DNA of 49,133 nt from Mycolicibacterium chubuense. GTDB lineage: Bacteria > Actinomycetota > Actinomycetes > Mycobacteriales > Mycobacteriaceae. The notes under the pieces are model-generated. The model was not told the DNA's origin and did no database searches. It saw only the letters and a program-made list of their open reading frames with translations. The stretch lies in assembly GCF_001044255.1 (NCBI RefSeq), contig NZ_JYNX01000058.1, forward strand, positions 229,161-278,293. Direction: 5' to 3'. Position numbers and translations under genes: made by a program. Shown here one piece after another: positions 41,840-49,133 of the stretch (positions are counted from its first letter, which is position 1; the number at the start of each line of letters is the position of its first letter).

Positions 41840-42775
41840 ATGCGGGCACTGGTCATCGGCGAGGCGCTGATCGACATCGTCGAGCGCGACGGGAACGTCA
41901 CCGGGGAGTACGTCGGCGGCAGCCCCCTCAACGTCGCGGTCGGGTTGGGGCGGCTGGGCAGGCCGGTCGACTTCCTCACCCACATCGCGGCCGACTCCCG
42001 CGGACTGCGGATCCGCGACTACGTCGAAGCCTCTGGCGTGCAGTTGGTTTCGGGTAGCCTGTCCGCCGAGCGGACGCCGACGGCGCGGGCGATGCTGGAC
42101 CCCGCCGGGCGGGCCACCTACACCTTCGACATCGACTGGCGGCTCAGCGGTACGCCCGAGGCGGGACCCCCGGCGGTGCTGCACACCGGGTCGATCGCGA
42201 CCGTCCTCGAGCCCGGCTGCCTGGCCACCTCGGCACTGGTCGAGACGTACCGTCCGTCGGCGACGATCACCTTCGATCCGAACATCCGTCCCGCCCTGAT
42301 CGGCGATGCGGATGCGGCACGGTCCCGCATCGACCGGCTGCTCGAGCGGGCCGATGTCGTCAAGGTCAGCGACGAGGATCTGCGCTGGCTGGAGCCCGAG
42401 CGGCCGCCGGAGGAGGTCGCCGCGGCCTGGCTGGAGGCCGGCCCGTCGGTGGTGGTGGTGACCGAGGGCGCCGAGGGCGCGGTGGCGATGTGTCGGGCCG
42501 GGAAAGTCCGGGTACCTGCAGGAAATGTGCAGGTGGTGGACACCGTGGGCGCCGGAGACGCATTCATGACCGGGTTGATCGATGCGTTGTGGTCGCTCGA
42601 TCTGCTCGGCGCGGGGCGGCGCGCGCAGCTGCACGCCATCGACACCGACGCGCTCACCACCGCGGTCCGGACCGCGACGCTCACCGCGGCGGTCACCGTG
42701 ACCCGTGCCGGCGCCGACCTTCCCGACCGCGCCAGCCTCCGCCGCGCGGCCGAGTCTTCGGACATACTGAGCTGA
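41840..42775 (+). CDS. PfkB-family carbohydrate kinase (fructokinase-like)
   Basis: ATP-dependent ribokinase/fructokinase-fold enzyme, 311 aa. Signature 1 is GGSPLNVAVGLGRLG near residues 31-45. Signature 2 is DTVGAGDAFMTG near 234-245, with the catalytic base Asp. TFDPNIRPALI near 145 and VVVTEGAEGA near 205 are usual. The sugar specificity is uncertain. Its TGA shares one base with the ATG of ku (TGATG), so it is the first gene of a coupled pfkB-ku operon, an unexpected partner for DNA repair. Confidence 0.88.
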   Translation: MRALVIGEALIDIVERDGNVTGEYVGGSPLNVAVGLGRLGRPVDFLTHIAADSRGLRIRDYVEASGVQLVSGSLSAERTPTARAMLDPAGRATYTFDIDWRLSGTPEAGPPAVLHTGSIATVLEPGCLATSALVETYRPSATITFDPNIRPALIGDADAARSRIDRLLERADVVKVSDEDLRWLEPERPPEEVAAAWLEAGPSVVVVTEGAEGAVAMCRAGKVRVPAGNVQVVDTVGAGDAFMTGLIDALWSLDLLGAGRRAQLHAIDTDALTTAVRTATLTAAVTVTRAGADLPDRASLRRAAESSDILS

Positions 42776-43701
42776 TGCGATCCATTTGGAAGGGTTCGAT
42801 CGCCTTCGGCCTGGTCAATGTGCCGGTGAAGGTCTACAGCGCCACCCAGGATCACGACATCAAGTTCCACCAGGTGCACGCCAAGGACAACGGCCGCATC
42901 CGGTACAAGCGCGTCTGTGAGGTGGACGGCGAAGAGGTCGAGTACCGCGACATCGCACGCGCCTACGACTCCGACGACGGCCAGACGGTGATCATCACCG
43001 ACGACGACATCTCCACCCTTCCCGAAGAGCGCAGCCGCGAGATCGAGGTGCTCGAGTTCGTCCCCGCCAGTGACCTCGATCCGATGCTGTACGACCGCAG
43101 CTACTTCCTCGAACCCGACGGCAAGTCGTCGAAATCGTATGTCCTGCTTGCCAAGACGCTGATGGAGACGGATCGCGTCGCGATCGTCAACTTCGCGCTG
43201 CGCAACAAGACCCGGCTCGCCGCCCTGCGCGTCAAGGACTTCAGCAAGCGCGACGTGATGATGATCCACACACTGCTGTGGCCCGACGAGATCCGCGATC
43301 CCGACTTCCCGGTCCTCGACAAGGAAGTCGAGGTCAAACCCGCCGAACTGAAGATGGCCAGCCAGGTCGTCGACTCGATGACCGACGATTTCAACCCCGA
43401 CCGCTATCACGACGACTACCAGGAACATCTGCACGAGCTGATCCAGGCCAAGCTCGAGGGCGGCGAAGCGTTCACCACCGAGGAACAGCCCACCGAACTC
43501 GACGACACCGAGGACGTCTCGGATCTGCTGGCCAAGCTGGAGGCCAGCGTCAAGGCGCGCAAGGAACAGGGCGGCTCGAAGGAGCCGGCGAAGAAGGCGC
43601 CCGCGAAGAAGGCGGCGGCCAAGGCACCCGCCAAGAAATCGGCGGCGAAGAAGACCGCGGCCAAGAAGGCGCCGGCGAAAAAGGCCGCAGCCAAGAAATA
43701 G
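42775..43701 (+). CDS. ku: Bacterial Ku, NHEJ end-binding protein
   Basis: Homodimeric ring that binds DNA double-strand ends and recruits LigD. It has 308 aa: the Ku core (MRSIWKGSIAFGLVNVPVKVYSAT, VCEVDGEEVEYRDIARAY, FSKRDVMMIHTLLWPDEIRDP) spans ~1-250. An acidic LigD-contact region follows, then a ~45-residue lysine/alanine tail of KKAPAKKAAAK-type repeats. The low-complexity basic tail is typical of Ku in environmental mycobacteria and is absent from M. tuberculosis Ku; it allows DNA binding without free ends. Translationally coupled to pfkB. Confidence 0.97.
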   Translation: MRSIWKGSIAFGLVNVPVKVYSATQDHDIKFHQVHAKDNGRIRYKRVCEVDGEEVEYRDIARAYDSDDGQTVIITDDDISTLPEERSREIEVLEFVPASDLDPMLYDRSYFLEPDGKSSKSYVLLAKTLMETDRVAIVNFALRNKTRLAALRVKDFSKRDVMMIHTLLWPDEIRDPDFPVLDKEVEVKPAELKMASQVVDSMTDDFNPDRYHDDYQEHLHELIQAKLEGGEAFTTEEQPTELDDTEDVSDLLAKLEASVKARKEQGGSKEPAKKAPAKKAAAKAPAKKSAAKKTAAKKAPAKKAAAKK

Positions 43702-43761
43702 CGGCACGGCGGCCGGCGCGATCTCTGCGCCTGGGTTGTGCCACTCACCCGTCGGCAGCCG

Positions 43762-44616
43762 TCACGCAGATCTGGGCAGTTCCCAGCCGCGCTTGACCAG
43801 AGCCGCCCTGACCCGGCGCAGGATGAACGCACGACTGTGCTCGGCGACCACCTTGATATCGATCCAACCTTGGCTGTCGATGAACTCGGCCCTGCCGATG
43901 TCGTACACGTACTGCCTGCGCTCTGCACTGTGATGCGACCCCTCGTAGTCGAGGCCGACCTTCGGCTCGTCATATCCCATGTCGATGAATGCTTCGGCGA
44001 ATCCATCGCTGACGCGGATCTGCGTTCCCGGTGCGGGTAGCCCGTCGTCGATGAGCATCAGACGCAACCGTGTCTCCCTCGGTGACTGGGCGCCCGCATC
44101 CATCAGGGCCAGCGATTCGCGCGCTTGTAGAATGCCCCGTGCGCCAGGATATTTGGCGGAAAGCGCCAGGACATCCTCGGCGGTCACCCCGGTCGCTCGG
44201 GCCAACGCATCCAGGTGCGCGACCGCGACGTCGCGGCGTAGGTGACGCGCCAGGTCCAGCGCGGTACGAAGCGGCGTCGTCACCGCCATCTCACCGATGG
44301 CCATGACCTCGTCGTCGCTGATCCGTTCCTCGCGAACGATGATCCCGCTCCTCGGTCTGGTGTGTTCGGTGATGATCTCGATCGGGGTGCGGCCGTCAAC
44401 CCACTTCGCACCGTGCAGCGCCGACGCCGCCCTTCCTGCGATGATTCCTCGGCGCCCGGTCCACAGCCAGGCTGCCTCGGCGTTGACGAGAACGCCCGTT
44501 TCGACGCCATTCGGGATGTACACCCCGGGCTGCACGGCGCGATAGTTCCAACGCAATTGGCCGCGGGTCAACGCGCCACGTCCGATTGCCTCGGTGCCGA
44601 TGAACGGATGTTTCAT
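43762..44616 (-). CDS. AbiEi-antitoxin-like / DUF559 nuclease-fold protein
   Basis: A 284-aa member of a family very common in mycobacteria. The N-terminal ~110 residues (IGRGALTRGQLRWNYRAVQPGVYIPNG...) form a winged-helix AbiEi-like region. The C-terminal ~100 residues have the Vsr/DUF559 PD-(D/E)xK pattern (EAFIDMGYDEPKVGLDYEGSHH, then a YVYDIGRAEFIDSQGW tail). ATG 44616 is chosen as relatives begin similarly; an upstream ATG at 44673 is possible. No AbiEii-type toxin gene is adjacent, so a type IV toxin-antitoxin role is unsupported. Its function is unknown. Confidence 0.75.
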   Translation of the reverse strand: MKHPFIGTEAIGRGALTRGQLRWNYRAVQPGVYIPNGVETGVLVNAEAAWLWTGRRGIIAGRAASALHGAKWVDGRTPIEIITEHTRPRSGIIVREERISDDEVMAIGEMAVTTPLRTALDLARHLRRDVAVAHLDALARATGVTAEDVLALSAKYPGARGILQARESLALMDAGAQSPRETRLRLMLIDDGLPAPGTQIRVSDGFAEAFIDMGYDEPKVGLDYEGSHHSAERRQYVYDIGRAEFIDSQGWIDIKVVAEHSRAFILRRVRAALVKRGWELPRSA

Positions 44617-44744
44617 GCCCGGATGCTCGGGGGCGGCTCCGACAGAAAATGGCTCGGCCACCCAATTCTGCATGCCGGCTGTGGACAACCCCACTGAGCA
44701 GCCCTCACGCAGAAGTCGTCCCCCGACGTCCCGCCTCGACAAAA

Positions 44745-44758
44745 TAGAACGTGTTCCA
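44745..44758. promoter_or_regulatory. KstR-type operator upstream of SDR/DapB-like operon
   Basis: TAGAACGTGTTCCA fits TNNAACNNGTTNNA and is the exact reverse complement of the site at 16501-16514. It lies about 30 bases upstream of the TAGCGT -10 box (44790-44795). Confidence 0.6.
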
Positions 44759-44789
44759 AAAAGTGCCCACGGCGCCGCCGCGGGCTTGC

Positions 44790-44795
44790 TAGCGT
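44790..44795 (+). promoter_or_regulatory. -10 box for leaderless SDR transcript
   Basis: TAGCGT is followed by seven bases and GTG 44803, supporting that codon over GTG 44794 as the start. Confidence 0.45.
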
Positions 44796-44802
44796 GACGC
44801 CC

Positions 44803-45594
44803 GTGATTCTGGACAGGTTCCGGCTCGACGATCAGGTGGCAGTGGTGACGGGGGCGGGCCGGGGCCTCGGCGCCGCGATGGCGGTCGCGTTCGCCGAAGC
44901 AGGCGCTGACGTGCTGATCGCCGCCCGGACACAGACCCAACTGGAGGAGGTCGCCGAGCAGGTCGGCGCCACCGGACGACGGGCGCACATCGTCGTCGCA
45001 GACCTCGCCCGCTCCGAGGACACCGCCGCGCTCGCCGCCCAGGCGGTGGAGGCGTTCGGCAGACTAGACATCGTCGTCAACAACGTCGGTGGCACGATGC
45101 CCAACGCCCTGCTGAACACGTCCGCGAAGGACATGCGCGACGCGTTCGCGTTCAACGTCGCCACCGCCCACGCGCTCACCATCGCCGCAGCGCCGTTGAT
45201 GCTCGAACACTCCGGCGGTGGCAGCATCATCAACATCACCTCGACCATGGGGCGGTTGGCCGGCCGCGGTTTCGCCGCGTATGGCACGGCCAAGGCCGCG
45301 CTGGCGCACTACACCCGGCTCTCGGCACTCGACCTCGCACCGCGCATCCGGGTCAACGCCATCGCTCCCGGCTCGATCCTGACCTCCGCGCTGGACATCG
45401 TGGCCAGCAACGACTCCCTGCGGACGCCGATGGAGCAGGCCACGCCCCTGCGCCGGCTCGGCGATCCCCTCGACATCGCCGCGGCCGCGGTGTATCTCGC
45501 CTCCCCCGCCGGCGCCTACCTCACCGGGAAGACGCTCGACGTCGACGGGGGCATCACCTATCCCAATCTCGATCTGCCCATCCCCGACCTGTAG
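44803..45594 (+). CDS. SDR oxidoreductase under KstR-type control
   Basis: Classical short-chain dehydrogenase, 263 aa from GTG 44803. [16 protein letters not shown] near residues 18-33 binds the cofactor. [13 protein letters not shown] replaces NNAG, Ser is in NITSTMGR near 145, and [16 protein letters not shown] near 159-174 has the catalytic Tyr-Lys. The C-terminus shows the 3-oxoacyl-ACP-reductase-like [10 protein letters not shown]. With the KstR-type operator upstream, a 3-hydroxyacyl or sterol side-chain step is plausible. It forms an operon with the next gene (nine-base gap). Confidence 0.87.
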   Translation: MILDRFRLDDQVAVVTGAGRGLGAAMAVAFAEAGADVLIAARTQTQLEEVAEQVGATGRRAHIVVADLARSEDTAALAAQAVEAFGRLDIVVNNVGGTMPNALLNTSAKDMRDAFAFNVATAHALTIAAAPLMLEHSGGGSIINITSTMGRLAGRGFAAYGTAKAALAHYTRLSALDLAPRIRVNAIAPGSILTSALDIVASNDSLRTPMEQATPLRRLGDPLDIAAAAVYLASPAGAYLTGKTLDVDGGITYPNLDLPIPDL

Positions 45595-45603
45595 AGGACA
45601 TCC

Positions 45604-46680
45604 ATGACGATTCGAGTCGCCGCCATCGGAACCGGAAACGTCGGCAGGCACGCACTTACCCAATTGATCAACGACCCCCGGTTCGAGCTCACCGCCGTGT
45701 GGGTGTCGTCGGAGGCGAAGGCCGGCAAGGACGCCGCCGAGCTTGCGGGACTGCCGGATTCGACCGGGGTGCTGGCCACCACCGATCTGGACGCCGTGCT
45801 CGCCACGGGACCGGAGTGCGCGGTCTACACCGCAATGGCCGACAACCGGCTGACCGAGGCGCTCGAGGACTATCGACGGATCCTGGCCGCCGGGATCAAC
45901 GTCGTCGGCAGCAGCGCGGTGTTCCTGCAGTACCCCTGGGGAGTGCTGCCCGACGAGATGGTGGCTCCGATCGAGGAGGCCGCGAAGGCCGGCAACGCGA
46001 GCGTGTTCGTGAACGGCATCGATCCCGGCTTTGCCAACGACCTGCTGCCGATGGCCCTGGCCGGCACCTGCCAGAGCGTCGAGCAGATCCGCTGCATGGA
46101 GATCATCAACTACGACACCTATGACAGCGCCACGGTGATGTTCGACGTGATGGGGTTCGGCGGCAGCCTCGACGAGACGCCGATGCTGCTGATGCCCGGC
46201 GTGCTGAGCTTGGCGTGGGGATCGGTGGTACGTCAGCTCGCCGCCGGTCTCGGCCTCGAACTCGACGAGGTGACCGAGACCCACGAGCGCGTGCCCGCGC
46301 CGGAGGCCTTCGACATCGCGTCGGGCCACATCGCCGAAGGCACCACGGCGGCAATCCGTTTCGAGGTCCGCGGGATGAAGGACGGCGAGGTCGCCGTCGT
46401 CCTCGAGCACGTCACCCGGTTGCGCGACGACCTCTGCCCGGACTGGCCTCAGCCGGCGCAGCCCGGCGGCAACTACCGGATCGAGATCACCGGCGAACCG
46501 TCCTACGCACTGGATCTGTGCCTGAGCAGCCCCAACGGCGACCACAACCACGCCGGCCTGGTGGCCACGGCAGCCCGTGTGGTGAACGCGATTCCGGCCG
46601 TCATCGACGCCACCCCGGGCATCGTCACCGCGCTCGACTTACCTCCCATAACCGGCAAAGGTCTGTACGCTAAGCGGTGA
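45604..46680 (+). CDS. DapB-like NAD(P)H-dependent dehydrogenase
   Basis: A 358-aa protein with an N-terminal Rossmann domain like dihydrodipicolinate reductase (RVAAIGTGNVGRHALTQL at 3-20) and the long C-terminal domain of the mycobacterial DapB-like family, often annotated near lipid and steroid genes. It is too long and diverged for lysine-pathway DapB, so the substrate is unknown. GGACAT precedes the ATG by a few bases. Operon position behind the KstR-boxed SDR suggests they act in one pathway (inference). Confidence 0.83.
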   Translation: MTIRVAAIGTGNVGRHALTQLINDPRFELTAVWVSSEAKAGKDAAELAGLPDSTGVLATTDLDAVLATGPECAVYTAMADNRLTEALEDYRRILAAGINVVGSSAVFLQYPWGVLPDEMVAPIEEAAKAGNASVFVNGIDPGFANDLLPMALAGTCQSVEQIRCMEIINYDTYDSATVMFDVMGFGGSLDETPMLLMPGVLSLAWGSVVRQLAAGLGLELDEVTETHERVPAPEAFDIASGHIAEGTTAAIRFEVRGMKDGEVAVVLEHVTRLRDDLCPDWPQPAQPGGNYRIEITGEPSYALDLCLSSPNGDHNHAGLVATAARVVNAIPAVIDATPGIVTALDLPPITGKGLYAKR

Positions 46681-46705
46681 CCAGACGCTGGGAAGGACTG
46701 TGAAG

Positions 46706-46954
46706 ATGAAGGCTCGCCTGAGTACCCTCGCTGCTTTGCTCGTTGCCGGCGGTGCCTCCGTCGCGATCGCCGCCGCACCCGCTGCCCTCGCGCAGCCGTC
46801 GTGCGTGGAGACCGGTGGCGGTGGCGGCTTCCAGGGCGGCCGGGACACCGACTGCCAGTCGCCGGGTAACGCGCAGATCAACGACACCCCGAGCGTGTAC
46901 GCCGAACCCTGGGAGGGTGGCATGCCCTGGGGTTACGGCCCGTTCGTCCTCTGA
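46706..46954 (+). CDS. Small secreted two-cysteine protein
   Basis: An 82-aa exported protein. It has a Sec signal peptide MKARLSTLAALLVAGGASVAIAAAPAALA with cleavage before QPSC. The mature ~53 residues have two cysteines, probably disulphide-bonded, a Gly-rich loop, AQINDTP and a Trp/Gly/Pro-rich end (PWGYGPFVL). ATG 46706 is eight bases after GGAAGGA; GTG 46700 is possible. The function is unknown. It has the same layout as the next small gene. Confidence 0.75.
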   Translation: MKARLSTLAALLVAGGASVAIAAAPAALAQPSCVETGGGGGFQGGRDTDCQSPGNAQINDTPSVYAEPWEGGMPWGYGPFVL

Positions 46955-46990
46955 CCGACCGCTGCCGCGCCGTGTGAGCCGATCGGAACC

Positions 46991-47224
46991 ATGATGCGAC
47001 GAGTTCTCCGCTGTTCCCTGACCGTGGTGGCGGGTGCCGTTGTGGCGCTCGGTAATTCGGCCGTGGCGGGGGCGATGCCCAAGTGCAGTGACGTGGGGAA
47101 GACGCTGACGTACTGCGAGACCAACGGCAGCACCCAGATCACCGCCACTCCCCCGCCCTGGAACTGGGGCGGCTGGCAGGGCGGGGGCTACTACCCGTTC
47201 GGAGGCTTCGGCTTCGTCCCGTGA
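46991..47224 (+). CDS. Small secreted two-cysteine protein, paralogue-like
   Basis: A 77-aa exported protein (signal MMRRVLRCSLTVVAGAVVALGNSAVAGA). The mature ~49 residues hold C...C, then STQITATPPPW and a Gly/Trp/Tyr/Phe-rich C-terminus ending FGGFGFVP. Cysteine placement, the Q-I-x-x-T-P motif and the aromatic tail parallel the preceding gene, so the two are probably distant duplicates. Either ATG 46991 or ATG 46994 may be used. The function is unknown. Confidence 0.7.
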   Translation: MMRRVLRCSLTVVAGAVVALGNSAVAGAMPKCSDVGKTLTYCETNGSTQITATPPPWNWGGWQGGGYYPFGGFGFVP

Positions 47225-47269
47225 CCCGCGTCGCGGCGCTCTCGCACCTTGCCCGGCCCATGAGATTTC

Positions 47270-47280
47270 GGCTAACCTAA
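47270..47280. promoter_or_regulatory. Iron-box-like half site upstream of mntH
   Basis: GGCTAACCTAA matches one half of the IdeR iron box (TTAGGTTAG, G/C, CTAACCTAA) and is similar to MntR-type sites. The other half is poorly kept. It lies 27 bases before the transporter start, so metal-dependent repression by IdeR or MntR is plausible. Confidence 0.45.
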
Positions 47281-47307
47281 CTTTTCTCTTCGATCACTCG
47301 GACGGAA

Positions 47308-48543
47308 ATGGACATGGTGGTTGCCGACGTTGACGCCCGGCCGCGGCCGTTCTGGCTGTTGCTCGGGCCCGCGTTCGTCGCGGCGATCGCCTACGTCGAC
47401 CCGGGCAACGTCGCAGCCAATGTCAGCGCCGGCGCGCTGTTCGGGTTCCTGCTCGTCTGGGTGATCGTCGTCGCGAACGCCATGGCGTGCCTCGTGCAGT
47501 ACCTGTCCGCCAAACTCGGTTTGGTCACCGGCCGGTCGCTGCCCGAGGCCGCCGGTGCGCGGATGAGCAGAAGCACCCGGCTGACCTACTGGCTCCAGGC
47601 CGAATTGGTCGCCATGGCAACCGATCTCGCCGAGGTGGTCGGCGGTGCCATCGCGCTGTACCTGCTGTTCGACCTGCCGCTGCTCATCGGCGGCGTCATC
47701 ACCGGCGCGGTGTCACTGATCCTCCTGCTGATCAGAGACCGCCGCGGACAGAGCGTCTTCGAACGGGTCATCACCGGCCTGCTGATGGTCATCGCGATCG
47801 GGTTTCTCGCCAGTCTGATCGCCGCCCCGCCACCCGTCGGAGAGGCCGCCGCGGGTCTGGTACCGCGCTTCGACGGCCCGGAGAGCATCCTGCTGGCGGC
47901 CGCGATGCTCGGCGCCACCGTGATGCCGCACGCCGTCTATCTGCACTCCGGCCTGGCCCGCGACCGTCACGGGCACGCTCCCCCGGGCCCGGTCCGTGCG
48001 CGGCTACTGCGCGCCACCCGCTGGGACGTCGGGATCGCGATGCTCGTCGCCGGTGCCGTGAACCTGTCGATGCTGCTCGTCGCCGCGACCACCCTGCAGG
48101 GGATGGACAACACCGATTCCATCGAGGGCGCGCACGACGCGGTGAGCAGCACCCTCGGGCCCACCGTCGCACTGCTGTTCGCGATCGGGCTGCTGGCGTC
48201 CGGGCTCGCGTCCTCGTCGGTCGGCGCGTACGCCGGCGCGATGATCATGCAGGGCCTGCTGCGCCGATCGGTGCCGCTGCTGGCCCGCCGACTGATCACT
48301 CTGCTGCCTGCCCTGGTCGTGCTCGCACTCGGAGTGGACCCCACCCGCGCCCTGGTGCTGTCGCAGGTGGTGCTGTCGTTCGGCATCCCGTTCGCCCTGA
48401 TCCCGCTGATCCGGCTGACGAGCGACCGCGCGCTGATGGGCGCCGACGTCAACCGCCGGACCACGACAATCCTGGGCTGGGTGGTCGCCGGGCTCATTAG
48501 TCTGCTCAATGTGGTGCTGATCTACCTGACCCTGACCAGCTGA
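47308..48543 (+). CDS. mntH: NRAMP-family Mn2+/Fe2+ transporter
   Basis: Proton-coupled divalent metal importer, 411 aa with about eleven helices. The helix-1 metal site D-P-G-N (YVDPGNVAANVSAG) is at about residues 29-42 and the helix-6 motif MPHAVYLHS near 210, both intact. EVVGGAIALYLLF marks helix 3. The start ATG 47308 has a second ATG two codons later and a GACGGA ribosome site. Downstream, the fusion gene begins immediately after its stop, so both may be in one transcript. Confidence 0.93.
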   Translation: MDMVVADVDARPRPFWLLLGPAFVAAIAYVDPGNVAANVSAGALFGFLLVWVIVVANAMACLVQYLSAKLGLVTGRSLPEAAGARMSRSTRLTYWLQAELVAMATDLAEVVGGAIALYLLFDLPLLIGGVITGAVSLILLLIRDRRGQSVFERVITGLLMVIAIGFLASLIAAPPPVGEAAAGLVPRFDGPESILLAAAMLGATVMPHAVYLHSGLARDRHGHAPPGPVRARLLRATRWDVGIAMLVAGAVNLSMLLVAATTLQGMDNTDSIEGAHDAVSSTLGPTVALLFAIGLLASGLASSSVGAYAGAMIMQGLLRRSVPLLARRLITLLPALVVLALGVDPTRALVLSQVVLSFGIPFALIPLIRLTSDRALMGADVNRRTTTILGWVVAGLISLLNVVLIYLTLTS

Positions 48544-49133
48544 ATGGTTCGGCGACACATCTACTTCGCGTACGGATCCAACCTGTCCGTCCGTCAGATG
48601 GCGCAGCGCTGCCCCGGGGCCGCCGACCCGCAGCCGGCCACGCTCGCCGACCACGACTGGCTGATCAACGAGCGCGGGGTGGCCACCGTGGAACCGGCGC
48701 CCGGCGCGGTCGTGCACGGCGTGGTGTGGCGGCTCTCGGACCACGACCTGGCCACGCTCGACAGCGCCGAGGGTGTGCCGGTGCGGTACCGGCGCGACGA
48801 GATGACCGTGCACACCCGTCACGGCAGGCAGACGGCGTGGGTGTACATCGACCACCGGGTGGAGCCCGGCCCGCCGCGCCCCGGCTATCTCGAGCGGATC
48901 CTCGAGGGAGCCCGCCACCACCGCCTGCCGACCCGCTGGATCGAGTTCCTGGAGCGCTGGGATCCCACCCATTGGCCGCAGCGCCGCAGTGAGCCGGATG
49001 CGGCGGCGCCACAGTCTCTTTCCGAGCTGTTGCAGATCCCCGGGGTGACCGAGGACTGCGTGCTGCGGTCGCGGTTCGGCTTCCTGGCCATCCACGGCGG
49101 CGGGCTGGAGCAGATGACCGACGTCGTCGCCCG
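48544..49133 (+). CDS. Gamma-glutamylcyclotransferase/poly-gamma-glutamate hydrolase-like fusion, 3' end outside window
   Basis: About 196 codons are visible. Residues 1-~115 are a GGCT-like domain: YFAYGSNLSVRQMAQRCPGA for the glycine loop, LDSAEGVPVRYRRDEM with the catalytic-type Glu, and AWVYIDH. After a WDPTHWP/Ser-rich linker, the sequence from ~residue 157 (LSELLQIPGVTEDCVLRS, then FGFLAIHGGGLEQMTD) matches the start of Gamma_PGA_hydrolase proteins, whose zinc-binding His lies in HGG. The ATG follows the mntH stop directly. Linking two gamma-glutamyl-acting folds is unusual. The C-terminus is cut off. Confidence 0.75.
   Translation, partial: MVRRHIYFAYGSNLSVRQMAQRCPGAADPQPATLADHDWLINERGVATVEPAPGAVVHGVVWRLSDHDLATLDSAEGVPVRYRRDEMTVHTRHGRQTAWVYIDHRVEPGPPRPGYLERILEGARHHRLPTRWIEFLERWDPTHWPQRRSEPDAAAPQSLSELLQIPGVTEDCVLRSRFGFLAIHGGGLEQMTDVVA

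Noticed and set aside
39717-41870. 717-aa plus-strand open frame opposite ligD
   Set aside because: Antisense shadow of ligD; low-complexity Arg/Val/His-rich translation.
45064-46551. 495-aa minus-strand open frame opposite the SDR and DapB-like genes
   Set aside because: Spans two well-supported genes and shows no family similarity.
47264-47272. GATTTCGGC resembling an arm of the dispersed hairpin family
   Set aside because: No matching second arm nearby; the sequence is better read as part of the iron-box-like region.

Overview
The window is high-GC chromosomal DNA from a mycobacterium, most likely a fast-growing Mycolicibacterium-type species. The evidence is mycolate-actinobacterial gene content, GTG/TTG starts, TANNNT -10 boxes a few bases before start codons, and gene order. 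Read right to left, the conserved backbone matches the M. tuberculosis block Rv0937c-Rv0952: ku, ligD, an Fpg/Nei-like glycosylase, an SDR, pgi, chorismate mutase, uvrD1, an M23 peptidase and sucCD. No tRNA, rRNA, insertion sequence, prophage or CRISPR array was seen, and no gene-free stretch exceeds about 300 bases.

Layout. 1-1715: sucD (cut by the window edge) and sucC, divergent from an M23 endopeptidase gene across a CRP-like site. 3028-14743: a membrane protein, UvrD1 helicase, chorismate mutase behind a structured leader, an OafA/SGNH acyltransferase, a succinate-semialdehyde-type dehydrogenase, phosphoglucose isomerase, a secreted GH16 enzyme, an SDR, the glycosylase and a holin-like membrane protein. 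14860-26921: accessory metabolism, comprising an AurF-type diiron oxygenase with a DUF4873 protein, a KstR-boxed LLM flavin oxidoreductase, a methyltransferase, a ROK regulator divergent from a lysine-free KDPG-aldolase-fold protein and an MFS exporter, a Rieske oxygenase divergent from its likely TetR regulator, RNase HI, a VOC protein and a serine hydrolase.

26934-35563: a probable catabolic island. A benzoylformate-decarboxylase-type ThDP enzyme, a cis-CaaD-like tautomerase and a GlcD-GlcE fusion form a tight operon. It is divergent from a large LAL-type LuxR regulator, which is followed by an SRPBCC-like protein and a quinone oxidoreductase. 35537-39489: a small regulon of a CPBP protease with a membrane partner, a TetR regulator and an AmpC-like class C beta-lactamase. 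Twin copies of one palindromic operator lie at both promoter regions.

39525-43701: the NHEJ locus, with ligD divergent from pfkB-ku. UvrD1, a known Ku partner in mycobacteria, lies at the other end of the window. 43762-49133: a solitary AbiEi/DUF559-like protein, a KstR-boxed SDR plus DapB-like reductase operon, two tiny secreted proteins, an NRAMP metal transporter, and the start of an unusual gamma-glutamylcyclotransferase/poly-gamma-glutamate hydrolase-like fusion that runs off the right edge.

The best candidates for undescribed biology are the TetR/AmpC/CPBP operator regulon, the MdlC/cis-CaaD-like/GlcDE operon, the aldolase-fold protein with no lysine, and the right-edge fusion.
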